Assembly: GCF_938039205.1 (NCBI RefSeq)
Contig: NZ_CALHVM010000059.1
Span: forward strand, 81,389 to 145,388
DNA length: 64,000 nucleotides
Reading direction: 5' to 3'
Source of the DNA: an uncultured Campylobacter sp.
GTDB lineage: Bacteria; Campylobacterota; Campylobacteria; Campylobacterales; Campylobacteraceae
Below the pieces are notes generated by a model. The model was not told the origin of the DNA. It made no database searches and saw only the letters and a program-made list of their open reading frames with translations. Shown here one piece after another: positions 17,719 to 25,260 of the stretch. Position 1 is the first letter of the stretch; each line of letters begins with the position of its first letter. A program made the translations under genes and the position numbers.

Positions 17719-19242
17719 TTAAACAACCAAAAGCTGGCGAGCAAAATTTATCGCCTCCTCGGTGATGCGTTCGCCGCTTATCATACGGGCCAGCTCGCTT
17801 ACGCGCTCATCGCCTTTTAGCTCCCTTACGATCGAAGTTTCGCCACGTTTTTCTACTAGAAAATGCGAATCGGCCTTAGAGCTTAGCTGCGGCTGATGCG
17901 AGATAGCAAAAATTTGATAAAATTCGGCCAAATTTAGCAGCACGTTTGCGATACTCATCGCCTCTTTTCCGCTTAGATTCGCATCTATTTCATCTAGGAT
18001 TATGACGCCCTCGCCGCCTCCGGTGATCTTGCTTTCGCTCGCGATAAAAGCTAGTCTTAAGCGGTTTAGCTCGCCCGAGCTTAGATTTTTTAGCGCCGTC
18101 TCGTTTAGGCTCAAATTTACCTCGTCCCTGCCGGTGGCGTCTAAGGTTTTGCTATTTATCTTTAATGAAATCTCGCTCATATAAAGCTCTTTTAGAAACG
18201 AATTTATGAGCGACTCAAGCTCCTTTAAATTTGCCGCGCGAGCTTGGCTGATTTTGTCTGCCAGCGCGTTTACTGCGGTTTCGTTTTGTTTAAATTTACG
18301 CTCCAGCTCGCTCTTTTCAAAGCTTATATTTTCATATCTTGCAAGCTCTGCCTTGCGAGTTTTTAGCGTCTGCAAAGCCTCTTCCTCGCCGCCGTAGCGA
18401 CGCACGAGCGAGTTTATCGCCTCGATGCGGTCTAGCACGCCCTCGATATCCACGTCTTCTAGCTCGTCCATGTTTAGATTTTCGCGCGCCACTCGCAGCT
18501 CGTTCATCGCCTCTTCAAAAAAGCTGCTATCGATATCGCTGATGTTTAGCGCGTCGGTCACGGCCTGTTCGAAATTAAAAATTTGCTCCGCCCTATTCCA
18601 CGCTTCTAAAATTTTATCCTTTTTACTCAGGCGCTTTTTTAGCTCCATCAGCTCGTCAAATTCGCCGATTTTCGGGCTCACGCTTTCTATTTTATTGATT
18701 TCAAAAGAAGCAAATTCCTTTAGCTCCTCCACTTTTTTTTCTTCATCGATTATTTTTTTTAGCTCGCGAGAAATTTGGCTAAATTCATCAAATTTGAGCC
18801 TAAATTCGCTCAAAATTTCGTTAAATTTAGCATCTTTTTTCGCCTGCAAAGCATCTAGCAAATTTAAAAATCTATCGTTTTCAAATTCGTTTATTTCCTT
18901 TGCAGATAGGTATTTGACATGCTCTTTAGCGATGCTGGCTAGATTTTTTTTAGAAACGGCTTGTGAGTTTATAAAATACCGCGTCGTTTTGTCCCGAAAA
19001 AGCTTAAAGGTATTTATCTCCTCGCTCTCTAAGCCAAATTCCTCAAGGTCAAATTTATGCGAGACGTCGGCCTCGATGAGCTTTGCCTCACTGTCCTTTA
19101 GCCCCAAAACCGCCATTATCGAGCCCATCAGGACTGATTTGCCAGCACCGCTCACGCCTGTAAAGACGCTAAGCCCGCGCCCGAAATTTAACTCGACGTT
19201 TTCAAAACTCAAATTTTGCTTTATCAAAATCCGCTCAATCAT
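17719..19242 (-). CDS. recN: DNA repair protein RecN
   Basis: SMC-like ATPase acting early in double-strand break repair. Walker A is GVSGAGKS (about 32-39). Long coiled coils span about 130-360. The signature LSSGELNRLRLA (about 395-406) and Walker B region VIILDEIDANLSG (about 420-432) lie near the C-terminus. 507 residues, slightly shorter than the E. coli protein, as in other Campylobacter. Its start overlaps the nadK stop region by eight bases. Confidence 0.95.
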   Translation of the reverse strand: MIERILIKQNLSFENVELNFGRGLSVFTGVSGAGKSVLMGSIMAVLGLKDSEAKLIEADVSHKFDLEEFGLESEEINTFKLFRDKTTRYFINSQAVSKKNLASIAKEHVKYLSAKEINEFENDRFLNLLDALQAKKDAKFNEILSEFRLKFDEFSQISRELKKIIDEEKKVEELKEFASFEINKIESVSPKIGEFDELMELKKRLSKKDKILEAWNRAEQIFNFEQAVTDALNISDIDSSFFEEAMNELRVARENLNMDELEDVDIEGVLDRIEAINSLVRRYGGEEEALQTLKTRKAELARYENISFEKSELERKFKQNETAVNALADKISQARAANLKELESLINSFLKELYMSEISLKINSKTLDATGRDEVNLSLNETALKNLSSGELNRLRLAFIASESKITGGGEGVIILDEIDANLSGKEAMSIANVLLNLAEFYQIFAISHQPQLSSKADSHFLVEKRGETSIVRELKGDERVSELARMISGERITEEAINFARQLLVV

Positions 19243-20128
19243 TATAACCCCAATGCAGCTTTTCTTTTAAAATTTGAAAATAATCTCTCCCGACGTGGCG
19301 GATTAGTCGCGCCGTGCTCGCGCTTAGCGTCATGCTCACGCTCTCTAGCTCGCCCATTTTGTACCGCTCCTGCCCGTCGATAACCAGCACCGCCGCGCTC
19401 GCGGTTTTAAATTTGATCTCAAATCCGCGCGGAAGCACTACTGGGCGCTGCGTGAGCGAGTGCGAACAAACGGGCGTCACCAAAAACACCTCGCTCAAAG
19501 GATATGTTATCGCTCCGCCAGCGCTCATGTTGTATCCGGTTGATCCAACGGGCGTAGAGACGATGACGCCGTCGCCAAAATACGCATTAAAATATTTTTC
19601 GTTCCAAAAGGCCTCCACATGCGTCATAGAACCTACCTTTTCGCCCACGATTACCGCATCGTTAAATGCGATTTTGTGTAAAATTTCGCCGCTTTTTTTG
19701 TGCAAAAAAACATCAAGCATAAAAGGGGTCTCAACCTCAAATTTGCCTTCAAAAAACTCGGCGAAAAATTTCTCGCATTCATTCATCGTGATATCGGTCA
19801 AAAATCCAAGCCTGCCCGCGTGGATGCCTAGCACGAAGGGCGAAATCTCGGCCGCGTTTCTGCAAAGTGAGATGATCGTGCCGTCGCCTCCGAGCGAAAT
19901 CAAAAAATCGCACTCATGCGCTAGCTCGCAAACCTCAAATCCTTGTAAATTTGAGCCCTCTTTTAAATTTAAATGTTTAGCCGCCGCGTTTTCAAACAAA
20001 ATTTGAACGCCGTAACGAGCTAAAATCTCACGCAGGATTCGCGCGTTTTTAACTAAATTTCCATTGATTTTCGCGACTAGGCCGACTTTTTTTACCTTAG
20101 TCGGAAGTAATAAATTCTCTTTTTTCAT
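19235..20128 (-). CDS. nadK: NAD kinase
   Basis: Phosphorylates NAD+ to NADP+. The diagnostic GGDGT is in LISLGGDGTIIS (about residues 76-87), and the NE/D-type segment with GSTGYNMSAGGA (about 188-199) is conserved. The start at 20128 (MKKENLLL) is the only ATG; a longer reading would use a TTG at 20176. No ribosome site precedes 20128, and a TAAAAT box on the minus strand ends eight bases upstream, so the message may be leaderless. Confidence 0.94.
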   Translation of the reverse strand: MKKENLLLPTKVKKVGLVAKINGNLVKNARILREILARYGVQILFENAAAKHLNLKEGSNLQGFEVCELAHECDFLISLGGDGTIISLCRNAAEISPFVLGIHAGRLGFLTDITMNECEKFFAEFFEGKFEVETPFMLDVFLHKKSGEILHKIAFNDAVIVGEKVGSMTHVEAFWNEKYFNAYFGDGVIVSTPVGSTGYNMSAGGAITYPLSEVFLVTPVCSHSLTQRPVVLPRGFEIKFKTASAAVLVIDGQERYKMGELESVSMTLSASTARLIRHVGRDYFQILKEKLHWGYND

Positions 20129-20184
20129 AGAGCGGATTTTATCACATTTTGTTTTAAAAAAGCTGGGAAAAAGCAAATTTCTAG

Positions 20185-20190
20185 TATAAT
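20185..20190 (+). promoter_or_regulatory. -10 box for aspS, overlapping a reverse-strand promoter
   Basis: CTAGTATAAT gives a TATAAT -10 about 32 bases before the aspS ATG. The same bases read TATACT on the minus strand, which could serve nadK with a leader of about 48 bases. No -35 is evident. Confidence 0.6.
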
Positions 20191-20221
20191 GGGCGCGTTA
20201 AAAACAGCAAAAGGAGTGAAA

Positions 20222-21973
20222 ATGCGTAGCCATTACTGCACTGATTTAAGCAGTGCCGACATAGGCAAAGAAGTTACGCTTTGCGGTTGGGTAAACACCT
20301 ACCGCGACCACGGCGGCGTTATATTTTTGGACCTGCGCGATCGCACGGGACTGATCCAGATCGTCTGCGATCCGGCAGATAGCAAGAGCTCTCACGAGGC
20401 CGCGTCGCACGTTCGCGACGAGTACGTGCTAAGGATAAAAGGCAAGGTCCGCGCTCGCGGCGAAGGCCTGGTAAATCCGCGCCTAAAAACGGGCGAGATC
20501 GAAGTAATCGCTAGCGAAGTGATCGTCGAAAACCCGAGCGAGGCGCTACCTTTCGTCATCGGCGACGAGAGCGTAAACGAGGACATCAGACTAAAATATA
20601 GATTTTTGGACCTTAGAAACGAAAAACTTCAAAATATCTTTAAAATGCGCTCAAAAGCGGCGATCGCAGCTAGAAACAGCCTAGATAAAATGGGCTTTAT
20701 CGAGTTTGAAACGCCGATTTTAACGCGCGCAACGCCTGAAGGCGCAAGAGACTATCTAGTGCCTAGCCGCGTATATCCGGGCCAGTTTTATGCCCTGCCG
20801 CAAAGCCCACAGCTTTTTAAACAGCTTTTGATGTGCTCTGGCTTTGATAAATATTTCCAAATCGCAAAATGCTTCCGCGACGAGGACTTGCGCGCCGATA
20901 GACAGCCGGAATTTACGCAGATAGATATTGAGATGAGCTTCATCGAACAAGAAGATATCCTAAATATGGCCGAAAATATGCTAAAAGACGTATTTGCCGC
21001 ATGCGGATACGATATCCAAATACCTTTCCGACGCATGAGCTACAAAGAGGCGACCGAGTGCTACGGCAGCGACAAACCAGATCTGCGCTATGATCTAAAG
21101 ATGATCGACGTTGTCGACATTTTCGCGCGCTCTAGCAATGAAATATTTAGCAAAATCGCAAGCGAGCCTAAGAAAAACCGCATCAAAGCGCTAAAAGTGC
21201 CAAACGGCGATAATATCTTTAGCAAGCGCGAGATGAACCGTTTTGAGGAATTCGTCCGCAAATTCGGCGCTCAGGGCCTTGGCTACTTCCAGATGAAAGA
21301 GGACGGGCTAAAAGGACCGCTTTGCAAGTTTTTCGAGCAAAGCGACCTTGACGAGATCGTCGCTCGCTGCGAGCTAAAAGTCGGCGACGTCGTATTTTTC
21401 GGCGCCGGCAAGAAAAAAGTCGTGCTTGACTACATGGGTCGATTTAGGATTTTCCTCGCCGAACAAATGGGTATCATCGACCAAAACAAAATGGAGTTTT
21501 TATGGGTGCTTGACTTCCCGATGTTTGAGCAAAACGACGACGGCAGCTACTCAGCTATGCACCATCCGTTTACCATGCCTAAAAACATCGACGAGCCCGA
21601 TCTCGAGGATATCCTATCGGTCGCTCACGACGTCGTGCTTAACGGCTACGAGCTTGGCGGCGGCAGCGTGAGGATACACAAAAACGATGTTCAGCAAAAG
21701 GTATTTAAACTGCTTGGTATCGACGAGGCTGAGCAACGCGAGAAATTCGGCTTCTTGCTCGACGCATTAAGCTTCGGCGCGCCTCCTCACGGCGGTATAG
21801 CGATCGGCTTTGACAGGCTAAATATGCTAGTAAACAAAACCAGCTCGATCCGCGACGTCATCGCCTTCCCTAAAACCCAGCGCGCTCAGTGCCCACTAAC
21901 GAAAGCGCCGAGCGAAGCTAGCGGTGAGCAGCTAAGAGAGCTGGGACTAAGGCTGCGAGAAAAAGAAAAATAA
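20222..21973 (+). CDS. aspS: Aspartyl-tRNA synthetase
   Basis: Class II synthetase. An N-terminal OB anticodon-binding domain (about 1-105) precedes the catalytic core. Motif 2 is seen in FRDEDLRADRQPEF (about 215-228). A bacterial insertion domain spans about 290-420, and motif 3 is GIAIGFDRL (about 527-535). The start at 20222 has AAGGAG nine bases upstream; an in-frame ATG at 20189 overlaps the -10 box and is unlikely. 583 residues. In Campylobacter this enzyme is usually non-discriminating (it also makes Asp-tRNA-Asn), but sequence alone does not show that here. Confidence 0.97.
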   Translation: MRSHYCTDLSSADIGKEVTLCGWVNTYRDHGGVIFLDLRDRTGLIQIVCDPADSKSSHEAASHVRDEYVLRIKGKVRARGEGLVNPRLKTGEIEVIASEVIVENPSEALPFVIGDESVNEDIRLKYRFLDLRNEKLQNIFKMRSKAAIAARNSLDKMGFIEFETPILTRATPEGARDYLVPSRVYPGQFYALPQSPQLFKQLLMCSGFDKYFQIAKCFRDEDLRADRQPEFTQIDIEMSFIEQEDILNMAENMLKDVFAACGYDIQIPFRRMSYKEATECYGSDKPDLRYDLKMIDVVDIFARSSNEIFSKIASEPKKNRIKALKVPNGDNIFSKREMNRFEEFVRKFGAQGLGYFQMKEDGLKGPLCKFFEQSDLDEIVARCELKVGDVVFFGAGKKKVVLDYMGRFRIFLAEQMGIIDQNKMEFLWVLDFPMFEQNDDGSYSAMHHPFTMPKNIDEPDLEDILSVAHDVVLNGYELGGGSVRIHKNDVQQKVFKLLGIDEAEQREKFGFLLDALSFGAPPHGGIAIGFDRLNMLVNKTSSIRDVIAFPKTQRAQCPLTKAPSEASGEQLRELGLRLREKEK

Positions 21974-22268
21974 GTATGAAGCATCGTCTCGCCGCGCTAT
22001 ACGTCGTTGGTTTTAAAATTTTACGCTCCGCAGGCTACACGCCTAGCGCACGCTTAAATTTTAAAACCGCCTAGTCTAGCTTGGCGATACTTCCGCTACA
22101 AATTTATTGAATTTTATTTTTTATTTTAAAGAAAAGGCGAAGTATTTTTCGCTTAGACGAGGCGGATTTTAATTTTTAATGCAGATAGAACACGTAGTTC
22201 ATCGAGCTTAAAATTTAAAATCGAGCGAAGTATAAGCAGAAAAAGGCAAGCCGTTTAAAGGAAAATTT
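21974..22268. repeat. aspS–adk spacer with imperfect inverted repeats
   Basis: About 295 bases without a gene. GGTTTTAAAATTT (22009-22021) is inverted as AAATTTTAAAACC (22056-22068), and weaker symmetry extends outward to AAGTAT (21972-21977) and ATACTT (22086-22091). The second half again holds GAAGTAT-type ends (about 22140 and 22215) around AT-rich cores. It looks like decayed copies of a short palindromic repeat, and may include the aspS terminator. Confidence 0.5.
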
Positions 22269-22835
22269 ATGAAAAAACTATTTTTAATCATCGGCGCTCC
22301 AGGCTCCGGCAAAACCACCGATGCGTCATTAATCGCACAAGAGGACGCCAAATTTGCGCACTTCTCAACGGGCGATCTACTACGCGCAGAGGTTGCCAGC
22401 GGCTCAGAGCTAGGCAAGCTAATCGACGGTTTCATCTCAAAAGGCAACCTGGTCCCGCTTGACGTCGTCGTAAACGCGATAGTTTCGGCGATCAAAAGCT
22501 CGGACAAATCAAACGTCATCATCGACGGCTATCCACGTAGCGTCGAGCAGATGACCGAGCTAGACAAGGTGCTAGCTGCGCAAAACGAGATCGCACTAAA
22601 AGGCGTGATCGAAGTGGACGTTAGCGAAGCCGTCGCACGCGAGAGAGTACTCGGACGAGCACGCGGAGCCGACGACAACAACGAAGTCTTCAACAATCGC
22701 ATTAAAGTTTATCTAGAACCGATCGAGGCTATACGCAAATTTTATAAAGAAAAAGGTCTGCTTCACGTCGTAAACGGCGAGCGTGCGATCGAGCCTATCG
22801 TGGCCGACGTCAAAGCCCTCGTAAATAGCCTATAA
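22269..22835 (+). CDS. adk: Adenylate kinase
   Basis: Converts ATP + AMP to 2 ADP. The P-loop is GAPGSGKTT (residues 8-16). The AMP-binding helix has STGDLLRAE (about 36-44), and DGYPRSVEQ (about 87-95) is the conserved adenylate-kinase signature. The lid is short (about 128-138), so this is the short lidless variant common in Campylobacter at 188 residues. It is followed by a strong 14-bp stem-loop. Confidence 0.96.
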   Translation: MKKLFLIIGAPGSGKTTDASLIAQEDAKFAHFSTGDLLRAEVASGSELGKLIDGFISKGNLVPLDVVVNAIVSAIKSSDKSNVIIDGYPRSVEQMTELDKVLAAQNEIALKGVIEVDVSEAVARERVLGRARGADDNNEVFNNRIKVYLEPIEAIRKFYKEKGLLHVVNGERAIEPIVADVKALVNSL

Positions 22836-22838
22836 ATA

Positions 22839-22874
22839 TTAAATTTAGAGCCTCAAGCCAGGCTCTAAATTTAA
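22839..22874 (+). terminator. Stem-loop after adk
   Basis: Perfect 14-bp stem: TTAAATTTAGAGCC (22839-22852) and GGCTCTAAATTTAA (22861-22874), with an eight-base loop. It starts four bases after the adk stop. There is no long T-run, but position and stability fit a terminator or 3'-end protector. Confidence 0.7.
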
Positions 22875-22930
22875 GCTTCCCATAAATACAAATTAACAAA
22901 TAATTCACGAAATATCATTAAAATCCGCAC

Positions 22931-22936
22931 TATGAT
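22931..22936 (+). promoter_or_regulatory. -10 box for the ygiW-like gene
   Basis: TATGAT lies 37 bases before the ATG at 22973. An AAAGGA ribosome site lies between them. Confidence 0.5.
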
Positions 22937-22972
22937 TTCACGAAAATCACATCAAATTTTAAAGGATACGTA

Positions 22973-23357
22973 ATGTTTAAGAAAATAGTTTTATCAGCGG
23001 CTCTTGCTAGTGCGATGTTTGCAGCAGGCGGATTTACTGGCTCAAGCGCACAAAACGCAGCAAATCAAGGCGGCTTCGTCGGCAAAGGCCCCTTGAGCGC
23101 AAGCACGGTAAAGCAAGCCCTAGCGCTACCCGATGACGCTCCGCGTCGTGCTTGAAGGCAAGATCGTATCCGAGTTTCGCCCTGAGCACTATCAGTTCGT
23201 CGATAAAAACGGCGACACGATCGAAGTTGAGATCAATCACAAGGACTGGAGAGGCGTAACCGACGATGAAAATACGCCCGTGCGCATCTACGGCGAGGTC
23301 GATAAAGATTTTATGAAAACCTCTATCGACGTAAAAAGTATCGAAATAATCAAATAA
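22973..23357 (+). pseudogene. YgiW/YdeI-type (BOF) periplasmic stress protein, frameshifted
   Basis: YgiW-family proteins are small exported OB-fold proteins linked to stress tolerance. The first frame (22973-23155) gives a signal peptide ending near MFAAGGFTG and then SASTVKQALALPDDAPR before hitting TGA. The +1 frame continues with VVLEGKIVSEF, QFVDKNGDTIEVEI, DKDF and IDVKSIEII to 23357. The two halves join perfectly if CCGCGTCGTG were CCGCGCGTCGTG, so two bases (one CG unit) are missing at about 23143-23148. The repaired protein would be about 128 residues, normal for the family. It could be a recent pseudogene, a strain-specific error, or unstable CG slippage. Confidence 0.85.
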
Positions 23358-23364
23358 TTCTAGG

Positions 23365-23378
23365 GGCGGTTCGCCGCC
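23365..23378 (+). terminator. UUCG-tetraloop terminator after the ygiW-like gene
   Basis: Stem GGCGG (23365-23369), loop TTCG, stem CCGCC (23374-23378), followed by TTAAATTTT. It begins eight bases after the stop codon. Confidence 0.75.
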
Positions 23379-23597
23379 TTAAATTTTCCCCAAATTTTAA
23401 TTCCCCAAAATTTACAAATTTTACTTGGCTCAAGATAAGCTAAGCGGATTCTCTCTTATCATCTTTAGTAAAATATGATAGAAAGTTTTTGTATCTTTAC
23501 TGTTATTAAATCTAAATTCAGATTCCTTTAGGTGCAACAGAAAATTCTCTTTCTTTATTCCTTTAAATTTAGCTAGTCTATGTTTAGCATATCCCCA

Positions 23598-23630
23598 TCT
23601 GCTTACAGTAGCAAGACGAAGTCGCAGCTA
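23598..23630 (+). repeat. Mini-element copy D inside the transposase remnant
   Basis: 33 bases splitting a Phe codon (AAA on the plus strand, 23631-23633) from the Trp codon at 23595-23597 of the NF-WGYAK motif. It reads TCTGCTTACAGTAGC at one end and CGAAGTCGCAGCTA at the other, similar to the copies at 23900 and 44563. Confidence 0.7.
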
Positions 23631-23669
23631 AAAGTTTTCTATGCCATTTATATGGTTTTTACCATTAGC

Positions 23670-23701
23670 GTCTTGCAAAGTAGCAAGCGTAGCGTAGCTT
23701 A
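23670..23701 (+). repeat. Mini-element copy C inside the transposase remnant
   Basis: 32 bases inserted between the codons of NEF and ANGKNH, directly before AAA at 23702. It reads GTCTTGCAAAGTAGCAAG … CGTAGCTTA. Removal restores the reading frame exactly. Confidence 0.7.
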
Positions 23702-23899
23702 AAATTCATTCTTTGAGTATTTTACTCTGTAGTGAGCTTTGGCTCCATAATCTACTAATCCATCATAAGCCTTCCAACAATCAGAGTAAATTACACTCTC
23801 GTCCAGATCGCTAAACTCCGACAGTATCGGTATCAGTTAACTTGCGGAGCAGTTTTTAACTATCTGGGTATAGACCTTACCGTCACACTTTAGCATTCC

Positions 23900-23931
23900 G
23901 TCTGTTTACAGCTACGAGCGTAGCGAAATAG
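23900..23931 (+). repeat. Mini-element copy B inside the transposase remnant
   Basis: 32 bases inserted between PVF and GMLKC, directly before AAA at 23932. It starts GTCTGTTTACAGCTACGAG, contains GCTACGAGCGTAGC (a near-palindrome) and ends GAAATAG. Removal restores the frame. Confidence 0.75.
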
Positions 23932-23991
23932 AAATACCGGTTGCTTTCCGTTTGCTCCTCTACCTCTCTTACCTCTTACTCTCTTAGCTCC

Positions 23992-24053
23992 GTTCTGCTC
24001 TACTTCACTACGCTTGTAGCTTTTCAAGACGCAGTTACGAGCAAAGCGAAGTA
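23992..24053 (+). repeat. Double mini-element copy A inside the transposase remnant
   Basis: 62 bases between DESYF and GAKRV, directly before AAA at 24054. It looks like two head-to-head units of about 31: 23992-24022 in reverse orientation (its complement reads AAGCTACAAGCGTAGTGAAG) and 24023-24053 in forward orientation (GCAGTTACGAGCAAAGCGAA). Confidence 0.7.
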
Positions 24054-24077
24054 AAAGTAACTTTCGTCTATTTCAAA

Positions 24078-24107
24078 GCGGAGCTTCTAGGCGAGCTTGC
24101 GAGCTGG
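24078..24107 (+). repeat. Divergent mini-element E inside the transposase remnant
   Basis: About 30 bases just before the EIDESYF codons. Composition is similar (GGCGAGCTTGCGAGCTGG) but it is less alike than copies A-D. It is again followed by AAA at 24108. Confidence 0.5.
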
Positions 24108-24117
24108 AAATTTCACC

Positions 24118-24243
24118 TGAAAACTTGTATGATACACCCTACAAAACACCCCGAGCTTATCCAAAGCTGGTTTCTCAAATAAAAGTTTAATATCTCGGCT
24201 TGTTTCGGTTAAAATGTTTCCGCTAGTTCCCTGTTGAAAACTT
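24118..24243. repeat. 117-bp unit bounded by 9-bp direct repeats
   Basis: TGAAAACTT occurs at 24118-24126 and 24235-24243. In transposase sense the repeat encodes KFS. Collapsing the two copies would join KISKFS to GEI and the EIDESYF core, as expected for the family. The repeats look like a target duplication or recombination scar. Confidence 0.6.
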
Positions 24244-24441
24244 AGATATCTTTTCACACTCTTGAGACATCAAAACTCTAATGCTTTTTAGAGTCTTATA
24301 AATGGAAATTCTATAAATCCCGGTTAAATTTGCTATTTTAGTAGCCTCTATATCCTCTGCAAAGTACTTGAGAATTTCTCTAAATTTCTTTTCTGAAATT
24401 CGGGAACGGATTATATACTTATTTTTTATCAATAGGATCAT

Positions 24442-24471
24442 AGTTAAAAACTCCTTTGAAAGTTTTTAACT
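24442..24471 (-). promoter_or_regulatory. Hairpin covering the transposase ribosome site
   Basis: Perfect 11-bp inverted repeat AGTTAAAAACT (24442-24452) / AGTTTTTAACT (24461-24471). On the transposase strand it ends directly at the ATG. The ribosome site AAAGGAG lies in the loop and the adjoining stem, so the hairpin would limit translation. Confidence 0.65.
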
Positions 24472-24576
24472 TATATTGGGCCTTTTACTTTTTAGCATCA
24501 AATTTACCGCCGTAATGCCCATCAAATTTTAGCCTGCCCTGATTCTCGTTTTACTCCAAATTTAGCCGAGATTTTA

Positions 24577-24582
24577 TATAAT
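24577..24582 (+). promoter_or_regulatory. -10 box for ppa
   Basis: TATAAT in TTTTATATAATCTC, 82 bases before the ppa ATG. The leader between them carries the 24616-24634 hairpin. Confidence 0.6.
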
Positions 24583-24615
24583 CTCTTACTCAAATTTCAA
24601 GGCAAGTATCTCAAA

Positions 24616-24634
24616 GCGTTTTGCTACAAAACGC
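24616..24634 (+). promoter_or_regulatory. Leader hairpin upstream of ppa
   Basis: GCGTTTTG (24616-24623), CTA loop, CAAAACGC (24627-24634): a perfect 8-bp stem ending 30 bases before the ppa ATG and about 20 before its AAAGGA ribosome site. There is no T-run, so attenuation is uncertain. Confidence 0.5.
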
Positions 24635-24664
24635 CGCGTGATAGGAGCTTTACAAAGGATTAAA

Positions 24665-25183
24665 ATGGACGTTTCAAAAATCAAAGCAGGCTCAAACCCG
24701 GACAAAATCAACGCCGTGATCGAGATCCCGTACGGCTCGAACATCAAATACGAAATCGACAAAGATAGCGGCGCGGTCGTAGTCGATCGCGTGCTCTACT
24801 CGGCGATGTTCTACCCGGCAAACTACGGCTTCGTGCCAAACACGCTCGCAGCAGACGGCGATCCTGCCGATATCTTGGTGCTAAACGAATACCCTCTGCA
24901 AGCAGGTAGCGTGATCCCGTGCCGCCTCATCGGCGTGCTCGTGATGGAGGATGAAGCAGGCATGGACGAGAAACTACTAGCCGTACCGGTTACCAAGATC
25001 GATCCGCGATTTGACGCGATCAAAAGCTACAAAGACCTACCTGAGGCCACGCTAAATAAGATTAAAAATTTCTTTGAAACTTATAAAATTTTAGAGCCTA
25101 ACAAATGGGTCAAGGTTAAAGAATTTAAAGATGCAAACGCCGCAAAAGAGATCCTGGACGCGGCGATCAAAAACTACAAATAA
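24665..25183 (+). CDS. ppa: Inorganic pyrophosphatase, family I
   Basis: Hydrolyses PPi to phosphate, pulling biosynthetic reactions forward. The catalytic signature DGDPADILVL (about residues 64-73; family pattern D-[SGDN]-D-[PE]-[LIVMF]-D, here with Ala-Asp) and DPRFDAI (about 114-120) are clear. The start at 24665 (MDVSKIKAG) has AAAGGA upstream; a longer frame from 24638 reads through leader sequence. 172 residues, typical for bacteria. Confidence 0.96.
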   Translation: MDVSKIKAGSNPDKINAVIEIPYGSNIKYEIDKDSGAVVVDRVLYSAMFYPANYGFVPNTLAADGDPADILVLNEYPLQAGSVIPCRLIGVLVMEDEAGMDEKLLAVPVTKIDPRFDAIKSYKDLPEATLNKIKNFFETYKILEPNKWVKVKEFKDANAAKEILDAAIKNYK

Positions 25184-25260
25184 GCCCCCTCGGCTTGTCG
25201 GCCGCCACCTCGTTAAACCCAAACAAGCGGCGGTAAAAATTTAATCAAAAAAGGATATAA

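Larger units (their letters stand above)
23430..24441 (-). pseudogene. IS1595-family transposase remnant with multiple mini-insertions
   Basis: A DDE transposase of the IS1595 (ISXO2-like) type, read on the minus strand from ATG at 24441 to TGA at 23430. Recognisable pieces in order: N-terminal HTH part (72 codons, ISEKKFREIL … LTGIYRISIYKTL), EIDESYF, GAKRVRGKRGRGA, GKQPVF, GMLKCDGKVYTQIVKNCSAS, VIYSDCWKAYDGLVDYGAKA, YSKNEF, NGKNHINGIENF, WGYAKHRLAKFKGIKKENF, and MIRENPLSLS. Between pieces lie foreign insertions at 23598-23630 (33 bp), 23670-23701 (32), 23900-23931 (32), 23992-24053 (62) and 24078-24107 (30), plus a 117-bp segment between 9-bp direct repeats. One nonsense codon (TAA, 23837-23839) replaces an expected Glu. 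It cannot encode a transposase as it stands. Confidence 0.9.

Noticed and set aside
18425..19270. 281-codon plus-strand frame opposite recN
   Set aside because: Ser-rich mirror of the Glu/Lys-rich recN codons, a common antisense artefact.
19314..20006. 230-codon plus-strand frame opposite nadK
   Set aside because: Antisense artefact; no ribosome site and no recognisable domain.
23598..24107. CRISPR-like array in the transposase region
   Set aside because: The roughly 32-bp units are dispersed at irregular distances between coding blocks, vary in sequence and orientation, and have no regular spacers or cas genes.
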